64,000 nt of DNA, taken from assembly GCF_021531255.1 (NCBI RefSeq), contig NZ_JAFBIO010000010.1:1-64000 (forward strand), read 5' to 3'. Each line of letters starts with the position of its first letter. Position 1 is the stretch's first letter. The translations under genes and the position numbers were made by a program. Below are positions 56,075-63,633 of the stretch, piece by piece. The notes under the pieces were generated by a model. It had not been told where the DNA came from. It worked only from the letters and a program-made list of their open reading frames with translations, and did no database searches. Source of the DNA: Allofournierella massiliensis. GTDB lineage: Bacteria > Bacillota > Clostridia > Oscillospirales > Ruminococcaceae.

Positions 56075-56479
56075 ATGCCATACAGTATGAAACAGACCTG
56101 CCAGAAAGTGGGCATGACCTACGAGGCATTAAAATTTTATTGCAACCAGGGGCTGGTGCCCAATGTGAAGCGGGATAAAAACAACTACAGGGTATTTGAC
56201 GAACGGGATATAGCGTGGATCAAAGGGCTGATCTGTCTGAAGCGCTGCGGGATGAGCATTGAGGATATGAAGCAATATCTTGCCCTTTGCCTGGGAGGGA
56301 AAGCGACCATTCCCGAAAGAAAGGAGATCCTGAAAAAGCAGAAGGATCTTCTTGTAAGGCAGATGGAAAGACTGAGGCAAGACATAGCCTATATTGATGA
56401 GAAACAAAATTACTATGACGATGTGCTGGCTGGAAAAACCCAGTATACCAGCAACTTGATTGCTGCAGATGAAGAATAA
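56075..56479 (+). CDS. MerR-family regulator, AdhR/NmlR-like
   Basis: A 134-residue short MerR regulator: winged helix MKQTCQKVGMTYEALKFYCN then YRVFDERDIAWIKGL, followed by ICLKRCGMSIEDMKQYLALC and a dimerising coiled coil. The CLK-x-CGMSI stretch corresponds to the region that carries the reactive Cys of AdhR, which senses aldehydes. It diverges from an aldo/keto reductase, as AdhR-type regulators often do. ATG 56075 follows GAGG by 8 nt; the frame is open far upstream but runs antisense to the reductase. Confidence 0.9.
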   Translation: MPYSMKQTCQKVGMTYEALKFYCNQGLVPNVKRDKNNYRVFDERDIAWIKGLICLKRCGMSIEDMKQYLALCLGGKATIPERKEILKKQKDLLVRQMERLRQDIAYIDEKQNYYDDVLAGKTQYTSNLIAADEE

Positions 56480-56558
56480 AGGCCGGCTTTGCCATGGCTT
56501 TTTAAAAGCATGGGAACACATTCCGGTTTGATTGTGATTTCCGCCAAAATCTGAAAAA

Positions 56559-56602
56559 CAAACAGCCCGGGCCGTAAAAAAGCCCAGGCCGTTTGCTTTT
56601 TA
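56559..56602 (+). terminator. Intrinsic terminator of the AdhR-like gene
   Basis: CAAAC-AGCCCGGGC pairs imperfectly with GCCCAGGC-GTTTG, followed by CTTTTTATTT. Confidence 0.65.
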
Positions 56603-56751
56603 TTTGTGATTTATGCTGATAATTTCCGCAGGGCTCGCGGCGGCCTGCCCGGAAAGCAATGGGCAGATAAGATCGGCAGCGGTTTGGCTGTCGGTCGGAT
56701 GTGCCGATGCCCCGGGCGCTGCCGGCTGCCTGGCAAAAGGGCCTGAAGGGC

Positions 56752-57747
56752 TCAGTCTTTCAGATAAAGGCGGAAGAATTCTTCCAGCTTGTCAAAGGGG
56801 ATAGCGCCCTTGCCGCCGCCGTCATACAGGTCGGTATGCACTGCGCCGGGGATGATCATCAGCTCTTTGTTGGAGGCATAGGGGTTGCCCTCCACCATAT
56901 GGGCGTAGGCATCCCGGCCCATATAGCAGGAATGGGCCTTTTCCCCGTGCAGGATCAGCACCGCGCTGCGGATCTCGTTTACCCGCTGCAGGATGGGCTG
57001 GTTCAGATAGGCAAGGCTGGCGGTGATGTTCCAGCCGTCGGTGGAGTTCAGGGACCGGGGGTGATAGCCCCGTTTGGTCTTGTAGTAGTCATAGTAATCC
57101 TTCACAAAGAAGGGGGCATCCTGGGGCAGAGGGTCCACCACCCCGCCGCCCCGGGCAAAATGGCCGCTTTTCCGGTCAGCCAGGCGCTGGGCGTTCATGT
57201 CCTGGAGCTTTTTATACCGGGCGTCGGCGCTGTCCTCCGAATCAAAGTAGCCCTTGGCGTTGATGCGGGACATATCGTACATGGTGGAGGCAACCGTGGC
57301 CTTGACCCGGGTATCCGCTGCCGCCGCGTTCAGGGCCAGGCCGCCCCATCCGCAGATGCCGATCAGGCCCACCCGCTCCGGGTCCACCCGGTCGTGCAGG
57401 CAGAGAAAATCCACCGCCGACTGAAAATCCTCGGTATTGATATCCGGCGAGGCTGTGTATCGGGGCTGGCCGCCGCTCTCCCCGGTGAAGGAGGGGTCAA
57501 AGGCCAGGGTCACAAATCCCCGCTCGGCCATGGTCTGGGCATACAGACCCGAGGATTGCTCCTTGACTGCGCCGAAGGGGCCGGACACCGCAATGGCAGG
57601 CAGTTTCCCTTCGGTATTTTTAGGCAGGTAGAGATCACCCGCCAGGGTAATGCCATAGCGGTTTTCAAAGCAGACCTTGGTGTGCTCAACTTTTTCGCTT
57701 TTGGGGAAGGTTTTATCCCATTCCTGGGTCAGATTCAGCATTTCCAT
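56752..57747 (-). CDS. Alpha/beta hydrolase (dienelactone hydrolase-like, Cys nucleophile)
   Basis: A 331-residue alpha/beta hydrolase of the YcjY/dienelactone type. The nucleophile elbow reads GICGWGG, with Cys where Ser is usual. The acid is probably in LILHGEKAHSCYMG and the His in IPGAVHTDLYDGG; the oxyanion region is VSGPFGAVKEQSSGLYA. The substrate is unknown. It overlaps the preceding small gene by 35 bp. The 150 bp after its stop (56610-56751) hold nothing I can identify. Confidence 0.88.
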   Translation of the reverse strand: MEMLNLTQEWDKTFPKSEKVEHTKVCFENRYGITLAGDLYLPKNTEGKLPAIAVSGPFGAVKEQSSGLYAQTMAERGFVTLAFDPSFTGESGGQPRYTASPDINTEDFQSAVDFLCLHDRVDPERVGLIGICGWGGLALNAAAADTRVKATVASTMYDMSRINAKGYFDSEDSADARYKKLQDMNAQRLADRKSGHFARGGGVVDPLPQDAPFFVKDYYDYYKTKRGYHPRSLNSTDGWNITASLAYLNQPILQRVNEIRSAVLILHGEKAHSCYMGRDAYAHMVEGNPYASNKELMIIPGAVHTDLYDGGGKGAIPFDKLEEFFRLYLKD

Positions 57748-57991
57748 CTGTTTTCGGTTCCGTCCTTTCCATTTGTTTCAGGTGATACAGCAAAAAATCC
57801 GCCAGATCCACCTGCCTGCCGGCCTGGTGCAGCTGGTCCAGCAATTCGCTTCGGCGGCGGCGCAGCAGCAGGGCTGCCCCGGCGGGATCCCGATTCTCCA
57901 CCAGCCGAAGGATCCCTTCCACCAGGGCCGGCTCGCAGCCCAGTTCCCGCAGGTTTCGGTCCCAATCCGGCAGGGAAAATTTCTGTGCCAT
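57713..57991 (-). CDS. Small helical protein of unknown function, coupled to the hydrolase
   Basis: A 92-residue acidic/basic helical protein (DRNLRELGCEPALVEGILRL, LLLRRRRSELLDQLHQAGRQ, VDLADFLLYHLKQME) with the pattern of small conserved proteins found next to LysR regulators and hydrolases in Clostridia; I cannot name the family. ATG 57991 follows AAGAGG. Its end overlaps the hydrolase start by 35 bp, implying coupled translation. It diverges from the LysR gene. Confidence 0.65.
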   Translation of the reverse strand: MAQKFSLPDWDRNLRELGCEPALVEGILRLVENRDPAGAALLLRRRRSELLDQLHQAGRQVDLADFLLYHLKQMERTEPKTDGNAESDPGMG

Positions 57992-58055
57992 TGCTTCTGC
58001 GCCTCTTTTCTGCTTTCAGGATACTCTCTTTTTTCAGGTTTCGCTAATGGGAAAA

Positions 58056-58075
58056 TTTCATGTCATGATATGAAA
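58056..58075. promoter_or_regulatory. Palindrome in the divergent LysR/hydrolase promoter region
   Basis: TTTCAT-N8-ATGAAA, a dyad containing the T-N11-A pattern of LysR sites; further TTCAT half-sites follow at 58080-58089. Confidence 0.6.
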
Positions 58076-58088
58076 AAAGTTCATTTCA

Positions 58089-58097
58089 TGCTACAAT
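58089..58097 (+). promoter_or_regulatory. Extended -10 promoter for the LysR gene
   Basis: TGCTACAAT, about 30 bp before the GTG start. Confidence 0.55.
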
Positions 58098-58129
58098 CAG
58101 AAGAAAGGAAAAGAGAGGGGGAAGGCAAA

Positions 58130-59047
58130 GTGGAGATCCGCGCCCTGCGGTATTTTCTGGAAACAGCCCGGGAGGAAAATATGTCCCGGGCGGCGGAACG
58201 GCTGCATCTGTCCCAGTCCACCCTTTCCAAGCAGCTGAAAGCCCTGGAAGAGGAGCTGGGCCAGAAACTCTTTGTGCGCCACAGCTTTTCCATCGAGCTG
58301 ACCGAGGAAGGGATGCTGCTGCGCCGCCGGGCCGAGGACCTGGTGGCCATGGCAGATAAAATTGCCGCGGAGTTTTCGGCCATGGATGATATTGTGGGGG
58401 GCAGCCTGTATTTCGGCTGTGCCGAATCCCCCCAGATCCGGTATCTAGCCCGCTGGATCCGGCGCTTTAAAGAGCGGTATCCCGCCCTGCACTACCACAT
58501 CACCAGCGGGGATACCGAGCAGGTGGCGGAAAAGCTGGACAAGGGCCTGTTGGATTTTGCGGTAATTGTGGAAGAACCGGACCGGCAGCGGTACCATGCC
58601 CTGAAAATGCCCCGGGCGGACCGGTGGGGCGTGGTGATGCCCGCCGATTGCTCCCTGGCAGGGCGAGAGGTCATCCGGTGGGAGGACCTGGCAGGATTGC
58701 CCCTCTTCTGTTCCGAGCAGAGCTGGCGGGCCGATATCCCCCGCTGGTGCGGCGAGGGGATGGAAAGCCTCCGGCTGGAGGGCTCTTTCCGTTTGGCTTA
58801 TAACGGCTCGGTGTTTGTGCGGGAGGGGCTGGGCTAACTGCTCACCTTTGAGCATCTGGTGGATACCGGGGCCGGCAGCGGCCTTGTCTTCCGGCCCCTT
58901 TTCCCGCCTCTGGAAACCCCCATGTATCTTATCTGGAAAAAACGGCAGGTGCTTACCCCCATCGCTGAGCGGTTTATCCGGGAAGTGCAAGCCCTTTTTG
59001 AAAAAGGGGAACCGGGGCCTTCGCCTGAGGATGGGCCCGTGGTATAA
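58130..59047 (+). pseudogene. LysR-family regulator interrupted by an in-frame stop
   Basis: From GTG 58130 (8 nt after AGGGGG) a LysR protein reads for 235 residues: helix-turn-helix NMSRAAERLHLSQSTLSKQL, effector domain SLYFGCAESPQIRYLARWIR. It then meets TAA at 58835-58837, after FVREGLG. The same frame goes on for 69 more codons with fitting sequence (LLTFEHLVDTGAGSGLVFRP, TPMYLIWKKRQVLTP) to a stop at 59047, giving a normal LysR length of about 305. A Tyr codon changed to TAA would explain it. The DNA-binding part is intact, so a truncated product might still bind. The divergent hydrolase pair would be the target. Confidence 0.88.
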
Positions 59048-59048
59048 T
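59040..59048 (+). promoter_or_regulatory. Extended -10 promoter for the CoA-transferase gene
   Basis: TGGTATAAT, inside the last codons of the LysR pseudogene and about 40 bp before the CoA-transferase ATG. Confidence 0.65.
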
Positions 59049-59086
59049 CAGAACAGAAAATTCCAAGGAAAGTGAGGAAGAATCCC

Positions 59087-60415
59087 ATGGAAGTTCTGCA
59101 ATACAAGGAAAAGCGGGTCAGCCCCCGGCAGGCAGCCCGGCTGGCGGTGCGTTCCGGCGACTGGGTGGATTACGGCTTTGGGGCCGGCTTCCCGGAGCTG
59201 ATGGACCGGGCCCTGGCCCAGCGGAAAGAGGAGCTGACCGATGTAAAGATCCGGGGCGGGCTGGTTATCCGCCCCCGCATCGAGGTAGTGGAACAGGACC
59301 CGGAGCAGAAGGCGTTCACCTATTACAGCTGGCATCTGGGGGATTATGAGCGCAAGCTCCAGAGCCGGGGCCTGGTGCGCTTTCTGCCCATGATGCTCCG
59401 TTCCCTGCCCTGGCTGTATCGGGCCGGGCATATTCGCTGTGACGTGGCCTTTGTGCCGGTCTCCCGGCCGGACCAGGATGGATACTGCGGCCTGGGCATC
59501 TCCAACTACGCCTGGCGGGCCATCTTTGAGAGCGCCCGCACCGTGGTGTTTGAGATCAACGAGCGGCTGCCCCGGCTGCAGGGGGTGGAGGGCTCCCACC
59601 GGGTCCATCTCTCCGAGGCGGACTATATTGTGGAAGGGGAGCATGAGCCCCTGCCCCAGCGCAGCTACCGGGCCCCCTCGGAGGAGGATAAGACTATCGC
59701 CCGGCTGGTGGCCCAGCAGATCCCCGACGGCGCGGTCCTCTCGCTGGGGGTGGGCAGCGTGCCCTTTACGGTGGCCCAGCTGCTGGCCGATTCCGACCTG
59801 AAGGATCTGGGCTGCCACACCGGTACCATCAGCGACGCCTTCCTGCAGCTGTACCGGGCCGGCAAGCTCACCAACCGCCGTAAGGAGCTGGATACCGGCC
59901 TTTCTGCCTGGAACCTGGCCATGGGCAGCCAGGAACTCTACGATTGGCTGGACCAGGAGCCGGAACTCTTCCGCCCGGCGGATGTGGATTATATCCATTC
60001 CCCCGAGCGGATCGGCCGGATGAAAAACGTCATCAGCATCAACGGAGGGGTGGAGCTGGACCTGATGGGCCAGGAGAACGGGGAATCCGCCGGGGCCCGG
60101 CAGCTTTCCGGCATCGGCGGCCAGATGGATTTTCTGGAAGGCGCCTTCCGCTCCCGGGGCGGCAAGGGCTTTATCTGCCTGAATTCGGTGCACCGGAAGA
60201 AGGACGGCACCCTCAAATCCAACATCCTGCCCTGCATCCCCGCCGGCAGCACGGTGAGCGTGCCCCGCACCATGATCCAGTATGTGGTCACCGAATACGG
60301 GGTGGCCTGCCTCACCGGGCTTTCCCTGGCCGAGCGTGCCCGCGCCATGGCCTCCATTGCTCACCCCCAGTTCCGGGCCGGGCTGGAAGAATACGCAAGG
60401 GAATATTTTAAATAA
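59087..60415 (+). CDS. Acetyl-CoA hydrolase/transferase family protein (butyryl-CoA:acetate CoA-transferase-like)
   Basis: A 442-residue protein of the family that includes 4-hydroxybutyrate and butyryl-CoA:acetate CoA-transferases. Matching parts: SGDWVDYGFGAGFPELMDRA and LTDVKIRGG near the start, LGVGSVPFTVAQLLADSDLK, and the GIGGQMDFLEGAF motif. In those enzymes the catalytic Glu lies in a LGIHTEM-type motif; here the position reads LGCHTGT (G246). The protein may be inactive, use a different residue, or catalyse another reaction. ATG 59087 follows GTGAGG; a GTG five codons earlier is less likely. Monocistronic. Confidence 0.85.
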   Translation: MEVLQYKEKRVSPRQAARLAVRSGDWVDYGFGAGFPELMDRALAQRKEELTDVKIRGGLVIRPRIEVVEQDPEQKAFTYYSWHLGDYERKLQSRGLVRFLPMMLRSLPWLYRAGHIRCDVAFVPVSRPDQDGYCGLGISNYAWRAIFESARTVVFEINERLPRLQGVEGSHRVHLSEADYIVEGEHEPLPQRSYRAPSEEDKTIARLVAQQIPDGAVLSLGVGSVPFTVAQLLADSDLKDLGCHTGTISDAFLQLYRAGKLTNRRKELDTGLSAWNLAMGSQELYDWLDQEPELFRPADVDYIHSPERIGRMKNVISINGGVELDLMGQENGESAGARQLSGIGGQMDFLEGAFRSRGGKGFICLNSVHRKKDGTLKSNILPCIPAGSTVSVPRTMIQYVVTEYGVACLTGLSLAERARAMASIAHPQFRAGLEEYAREYFK

Positions 60416-60431
60416 TAATACAATTTGAAAA

Positions 60432-60481
60432 TCCCGTCGGGAAGGCCGCAAAAAAGCGTGCTGCCCGGCGGGAAATTTTTT
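60432..60481 (+). terminator. Intrinsic terminator of the CoA-transferase gene
   Basis: TCCCGTCGGG pairs with CCCGGCGGGA (one G-T pair), followed by AATTTTTT. Confidence 0.75.
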
Positions 60482-60492
60482 CAAAATCCCTA

Positions 60493-60521
60493 TTGACAAA
60501 AGGCAGGGCGGGTGATACCAT
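60493..60521 (+). promoter_or_regulatory. Promoter of the feo operon
   Basis: Perfect TTGACA (60493-60498) and TACCAT (60516-60521) with a 17-bp spacer, about 90 bp before the first feoA. Confidence 0.82.
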
Positions 60522-60533
60522 ATGCATGCCGGA

Positions 60534-60551
60534 GGTTAGAAATGGCTAACC
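60534..60551. promoter_or_regulatory. DtxR-type operator 1
   Basis: GGTTAG-N6-CTAACC, a perfect dyad on the expected transcription start. It resembles the DtxR/IdeR iron box (TTAGGTTAG...CTAACCTAA). Confidence 0.85.
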
Positions 60552-60570
60552 CCCAAATTTAAAATGGCAA

Positions 60571-60588
60571 GGTTAGCACAAACTAACC
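60571..60588. promoter_or_regulatory. DtxR-type operator 2
   Basis: GGTTAG-N6-CTAACC again, 37 bp centre to centre from operator 1, in the leader before feoA. Confidence 0.85.
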
Positions 60589-60610
60589 GACCCGCGGAGG
60601 AGGCGGAAAG

Positions 60611-60823
60611 ATGATGCCCATTACCATGACAAGGCCCGGTGAGACTGTTACTATCCGGAAGATCACGGGGAAGGATGAGGTGCGCCGGCATCTGGCGGAA
60701 CTGGGCTTCGTGGTGGATTCGGATGTGACGGTGATAAGTGAGATCGCCGGCAATCTGATTTTGCAGGTAAAAAACAGCCGGATCGCCCTGGATAAGACCA
60801 TGGCAAACCGGATTCTGGTTTGA
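60611..60823 (+). CDS. feoA: FeoA-domain protein (first copy)
   Basis: A 70-residue SH3-like FeoA protein: TRPGETVTIRKITGKDEVRR, then HLAELGFVVDSDVTVISEI and RIALDKTMANRILV at the end. FeoA helps FeoB import ferrous iron. ATG 60611 lies 7 nt after GGAGGAGG. It is the first gene after the iron-box promoter; a second, different feoA follows at 25 bp. Confidence 0.93.
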   Translation: MMPITMTRPGETVTIRKITGKDEVRRHLAELGFVVDSDVTVISEIAGNLILQVKNSRIALDKTMANRILV

Positions 60824-60847
60824 GTGTTTTGTGAAGGAGGAAACCAC

Positions 60848-61069
60848 ATGAAAACGCTGAAGGACGCCAAGGTGGGCGAAACCGTCACCGTGACCCGTCT
60901 GCACGGGGAGGGGCCGGTCAAGCGCCGGATTATGGATATGGGCATCACCAAAGGGGTGGAGATCCATGTCCGGAAGGTGGCGCCGCTGGGCGACCCCATC
61001 GAGCTGAACCTGAGAGGATATGAGCTGAGCATTCGGAAAGCCGACGCCGAAATGATCCAGGTGGATTGA
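60848..61069 (+). CDS. feoA: FeoA-domain protein (second copy)
   Basis: A 73-residue FeoA protein: LKDAKVGETVTVTRLHGEG, KRRIMDMGITKGVEIHVRKV, APLGDPIELNLRGYELSIRK. This copy has the complete FeoA pattern, including the PLGDPxEhxxxGxxLSLR end that the first copy lacks. ATG 60848 follows AAGGAGG. Two dissimilar FeoA proteins before FeoB are common in Clostridia. Confidence 0.94.
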   Translation: MKTLKDAKVGETVTVTRLHGEGPVKRRIMDMGITKGVEIHVRKVAPLGDPIELNLRGYELSIRKADAEMIQVD

Positions 61070-61092
61070 ACCGGCTGCGGCAAGGAAAGCAA

Positions 61093-61112
61093 GGGGGCGG
61101 GCCCCCTTTTTT
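61093..61112 (+). terminator. Small terminator-like hairpin between feoA and feoB
   Basis: GGGGG-CGGG-CCCCC followed by six T residues. With operator 3 just downstream it suggests that feoB is partly uncoupled from the feoA genes. Confidence 0.65.
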
Positions 61113-61122
61113 GAGGCCTGAT

Positions 61123-61140
61123 AGTTAGCCGAAGCTAACT
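61123..61140. promoter_or_regulatory. DtxR-type operator 3, upstream of feoB
   Basis: AGTTAG-N6-CTAACT, a perfect dyad with the same geometry as operators 1 and 2, ending 22 bp before the feoB ATG. Confidence 0.8.
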
Positions 61141-61162
61141 TTGCGGAAAGGAGTCATTTCTC

Positions 61163-63361
61163 ATGCAGCTGAAGATCGCGCTTGCCGGCAACCCCAACTG
61201 CGGCAAGACCACCCTGTTCAATGATCTCACCGGCAGTACCCAGTATGTGGGCAACTGGCCCGGTGTGACGGTGGAAAAGAAGGAGGGCCGCCTGAAGGGC
61301 CAGAAGGATGTGATCATCCAGGATCTGCCGGGCATTTACTCCCTGTCGCCCTACACCCTGGAAGAGGTGGTGGCGCGGGAATATCTGGTAAAAGAAAAGC
61401 CGGACGCCATCCTGAATATTGTGGACGGCACCAACATTGAGCGCAACCTGTACCTGACCACCCAGCTCATCGAACTGGGCATCCCGGTGGTGGTGGCCGT
61501 GAATATGATCGACCTGGTGAAGAAAAACGGAGATCAGATCGACCTGCAGAAACTGGGCGAGGCCCTGGGCTGCCAGGCGGTGGAGATGAGCGCCCTGAAG
61601 GGCCAGGGCAGCATGGAGGCCGCCCAGGCGGCGGTGGAGCTGGCTCGTCAGGGCCGTGACATCGAACCGCCCCATGTCTTTACCGGCAGCGTGGAGCACG
61701 CCATCGCCCATATCGAGGAATCCATCGCCGACCGCACCGACCCCCGCAGCCTGCGCTGGTATGCCATCAAGGTGTTCGAGCGGGATGAGAAGGTGGCCGA
61801 ATCCCTTCAGCTGGATCAAGAGCTGGCCGCCCACCTGGAAGAGCATATCCTGGATTGCGAGAAAGAAATGGACGACGATGCCGAGAGCATCATCACCAAC
61901 CAGCGCTATGCCTACATCAGCAAGGTGGTGGAGCGGGCAGTTAAGAAGAAGGCCCCCCAGCACAGCCTTTCCGCCTCCGACAAGATCGACCAGATCGTCA
62001 CCAATCGGGTGCTGGCGCTGCCCATCTTTGCGGCGGTCATGTTCCTGATCTACGCCATCGCCATGGGCGGCTTCCCCTTCTCCATCGGCACCATGGGTAC
62101 CGACTGGGCCAACGACGTGCTGTTTGGGGAGATCGTCCCCGGTTTCTTTGAGAGCATCCTGGCCTCCCTGGGGGTGGAGGGCTTCCTGCACGGCCTGATT
62201 ATGGACGGCATTGTGGCCGGCGTGGGCGCGGTGCTGGGCTTTGTGCCCCAGATGCTGGTGCTCTTCCTGCTCCTGGCCATTCTGGAAGATGTGGGGTATA
62301 TGGCCCGTGTGGCCTTTATCATGGATCGGATCTTCCGCCGCTTCGGGCTTTCCGGCAAGAGCTTCATCCCCATGCTGGTGGCTACCGGCTGCGGCGTGCC
62401 CGGCATCATGGCAAGCCGCACCATCGAGCAGGACCGGGACCGGAAGATGACCATCATGACCACCGGCTTCATCCCCTGCGGTGCCAAGATGCCCATCATC
62501 GGCCTGTTTGCGGGCGCGGTGTTCGGCAACAGCCCCTGGGTGGCTACCTCCGCCTTCTTTATCGGCATCGGGGCAGTGATCATCTCCGGTGTAATGCTGA
62601 AAAAATTCAAGGCCTTTGCCGGTGAGCCGGCTCCCTTCGTGATGGAGCTGCCCGCCTACCACACCCCCAGCGGCGGCAACGTGCTGCGGGCCACCTGGGA
62701 GCGGGGCTGGAGCTTCATCAAGCGGGCAGGCTCCATCATCCTGCTCTCCTCCATCGTACTCTGGTTTTTGCAGGGCTACGGCTTTGTGGACGGCGCCTTC
62801 ACAGCAGTGGAGGACAACAACCACTCCCTTCTGGCCGCCATCGGCAGTTCGGTGGCCTGGATCTTTGCCCCTCTGGGCTGGGTAGGCGATATGGCCTGGA
62901 AGGCCACCGTAGCTACTCTCACTGGCCTGATCGCCAAGGAGGAAGTAGTCAACACCTTCGGCGTGCTGTACCAGTACGCGGGCGAAGCTGACCTGCTGGA
63001 GGACAACAGCGCCATCTGGGCGCAGATCGGCGCAGACTTCGGCGCAGTCACTGCCTATAGCTTTATGATCTTCAACCTGCTCTGCGCCCCCTGCTTTGCT
63101 GCCATGGGCGCCATCAAGCGGGAAATGAACAACGCAAAATGGACGGCCGGGGCCATCGGTTATATGTGCCTGTTCGCCTATGTCTGCTCGCTGATCGTGT
63201 ATCAGCTGGGCGGCCTGATCACCGGCGAGGCCACCTTTGGCCCCTGGACGGTGGTGGCGGCTCTGCTGCTGGCCGGCATCATCTGGCTGCTGGTGCGCAA
63301 GGGCTATCAGCCCCAGGAACACCATAGCCTGAGCCGTGAAACCAAGGCTGTCAAGGCCTGA
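61163..63361 (+). CDS. feoB: Ferrous iron transport protein B
   Basis: A 732-residue FeoB. The N-terminal G domain has G1 GNPNCGKTT (9-17), G2 region with VGNWPGVTVEKKEG, G3 DLPGIYSL and G4 NMID; the membrane part carries the two Gate motifs (MLVATGCGVPGIMASRTIE, and AGSIILLSSIVLWFLQGYG region) and the C-terminal helices. It imports Fe2+ in a GTP-dependent way. ATG 61163 follows AAAGGAG. The Cys-rich peptide and the DtxR-type regulator downstream complete the operon. Confidence 0.96.
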   Translation: MQLKIALAGNPNCGKTTLFNDLTGSTQYVGNWPGVTVEKKEGRLKGQKDVIIQDLPGIYSLSPYTLEEVVAREYLVKEKPDAILNIVDGTNIERNLYLTTQLIELGIPVVVAVNMIDLVKKNGDQIDLQKLGEALGCQAVEMSALKGQGSMEAAQAAVELARQGRDIEPPHVFTGSVEHAIAHIEESIADRTDPRSLRWYAIKVFERDEKVAESLQLDQELAAHLEEHILDCEKEMDDDAESIITNQRYAYISKVVERAVKKKAPQHSLSASDKIDQIVTNRVLALPIFAAVMFLIYAIAMGGFPFSIGTMGTDWANDVLFGEIVPGFFESILASLGVEGFLHGLIMDGIVAGVGAVLGFVPQMLVLFLLLAILEDVGYMARVAFIMDRIFRRFGLSGKSFIPMLVATGCGVPGIMASRTIEQDRDRKMTIMTTGFIPCGAKMPIIGLFAGAVFGNSPWVATSAFFIGIGAVIISGVMLKKFKAFAGEPAPFVMELPAYHTPSGGNVLRATWERGWSFIKRAGSIILLSSIVLWFLQGYGFVDGAFTAVEDNNHSLLAAIGSSVAWIFAPLGWVGDMAWKATVATLTGLIAKEEVVNTFGVLYQYAGEADLLEDNSAIWAQIGADFGAVTAYSFMIFNLLCAPCFAAMGAIKREMNNAKWTAGAIGYMCLFAYVCSLIVYQLGGLITGEATFGPWTVVAALLLAGIIWLLVRKGYQPQEHHSLSRETKAVKA

Positions 63362-63388
63362 GAGAACTAAGCAAAGGAGGAACAGCGT

Positions 63389-63568
63389 ATGCCTGCATTT
63401 TTGGGAGAATGGGTCGTGGGTCTGGTTTTGGCACTGGTGGTATTCCTGGCCATCCGTTCCCTCTGGAAGGAACACAAATCCGGCGGGCACTGCGGAGGCA
63501 GCTGTTCGGGCTGTGCCGGCTGTTCCGGCTCGGGCTGCTGCTCAGCCCATCGGGGAAAGACTCAATAA
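63389..63568 (+). CDS. FeoB-associated Cys-rich membrane peptide
   Basis: A 59-residue peptide starting at ATG 63389 after AAAGGAGG, 27 bp after feoB. One membrane helix (VVGLVLALVVFLAI) is followed by a short Lys/His segment and a Cys-rich tail (CGGSCSGCAGCSGSGCC, six or seven Cys). Such peptides regularly follow feoB in Firmicutes and may hand iron on or help FeoB; their action is not established. Confidence 0.88.
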   Translation: MPAFLGEWVVGLVLALVVFLAIRSLWKEHKSGGHCGGSCSGCAGCSGSGCCSAHRGKTQ

Positions 63569-63633
63569 ATCCAAAACAGGGCGAGGGCCGTTGGCTTTCG
63601 CCCTGAACCCGCAGAACAGGAGAAGATACATAT

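Noticed and set aside
61154-63490. Open frame of 778 codons antisense to feoB
   Set aside because: Shadow of feoB; composition matches reverse reading of membrane segments.
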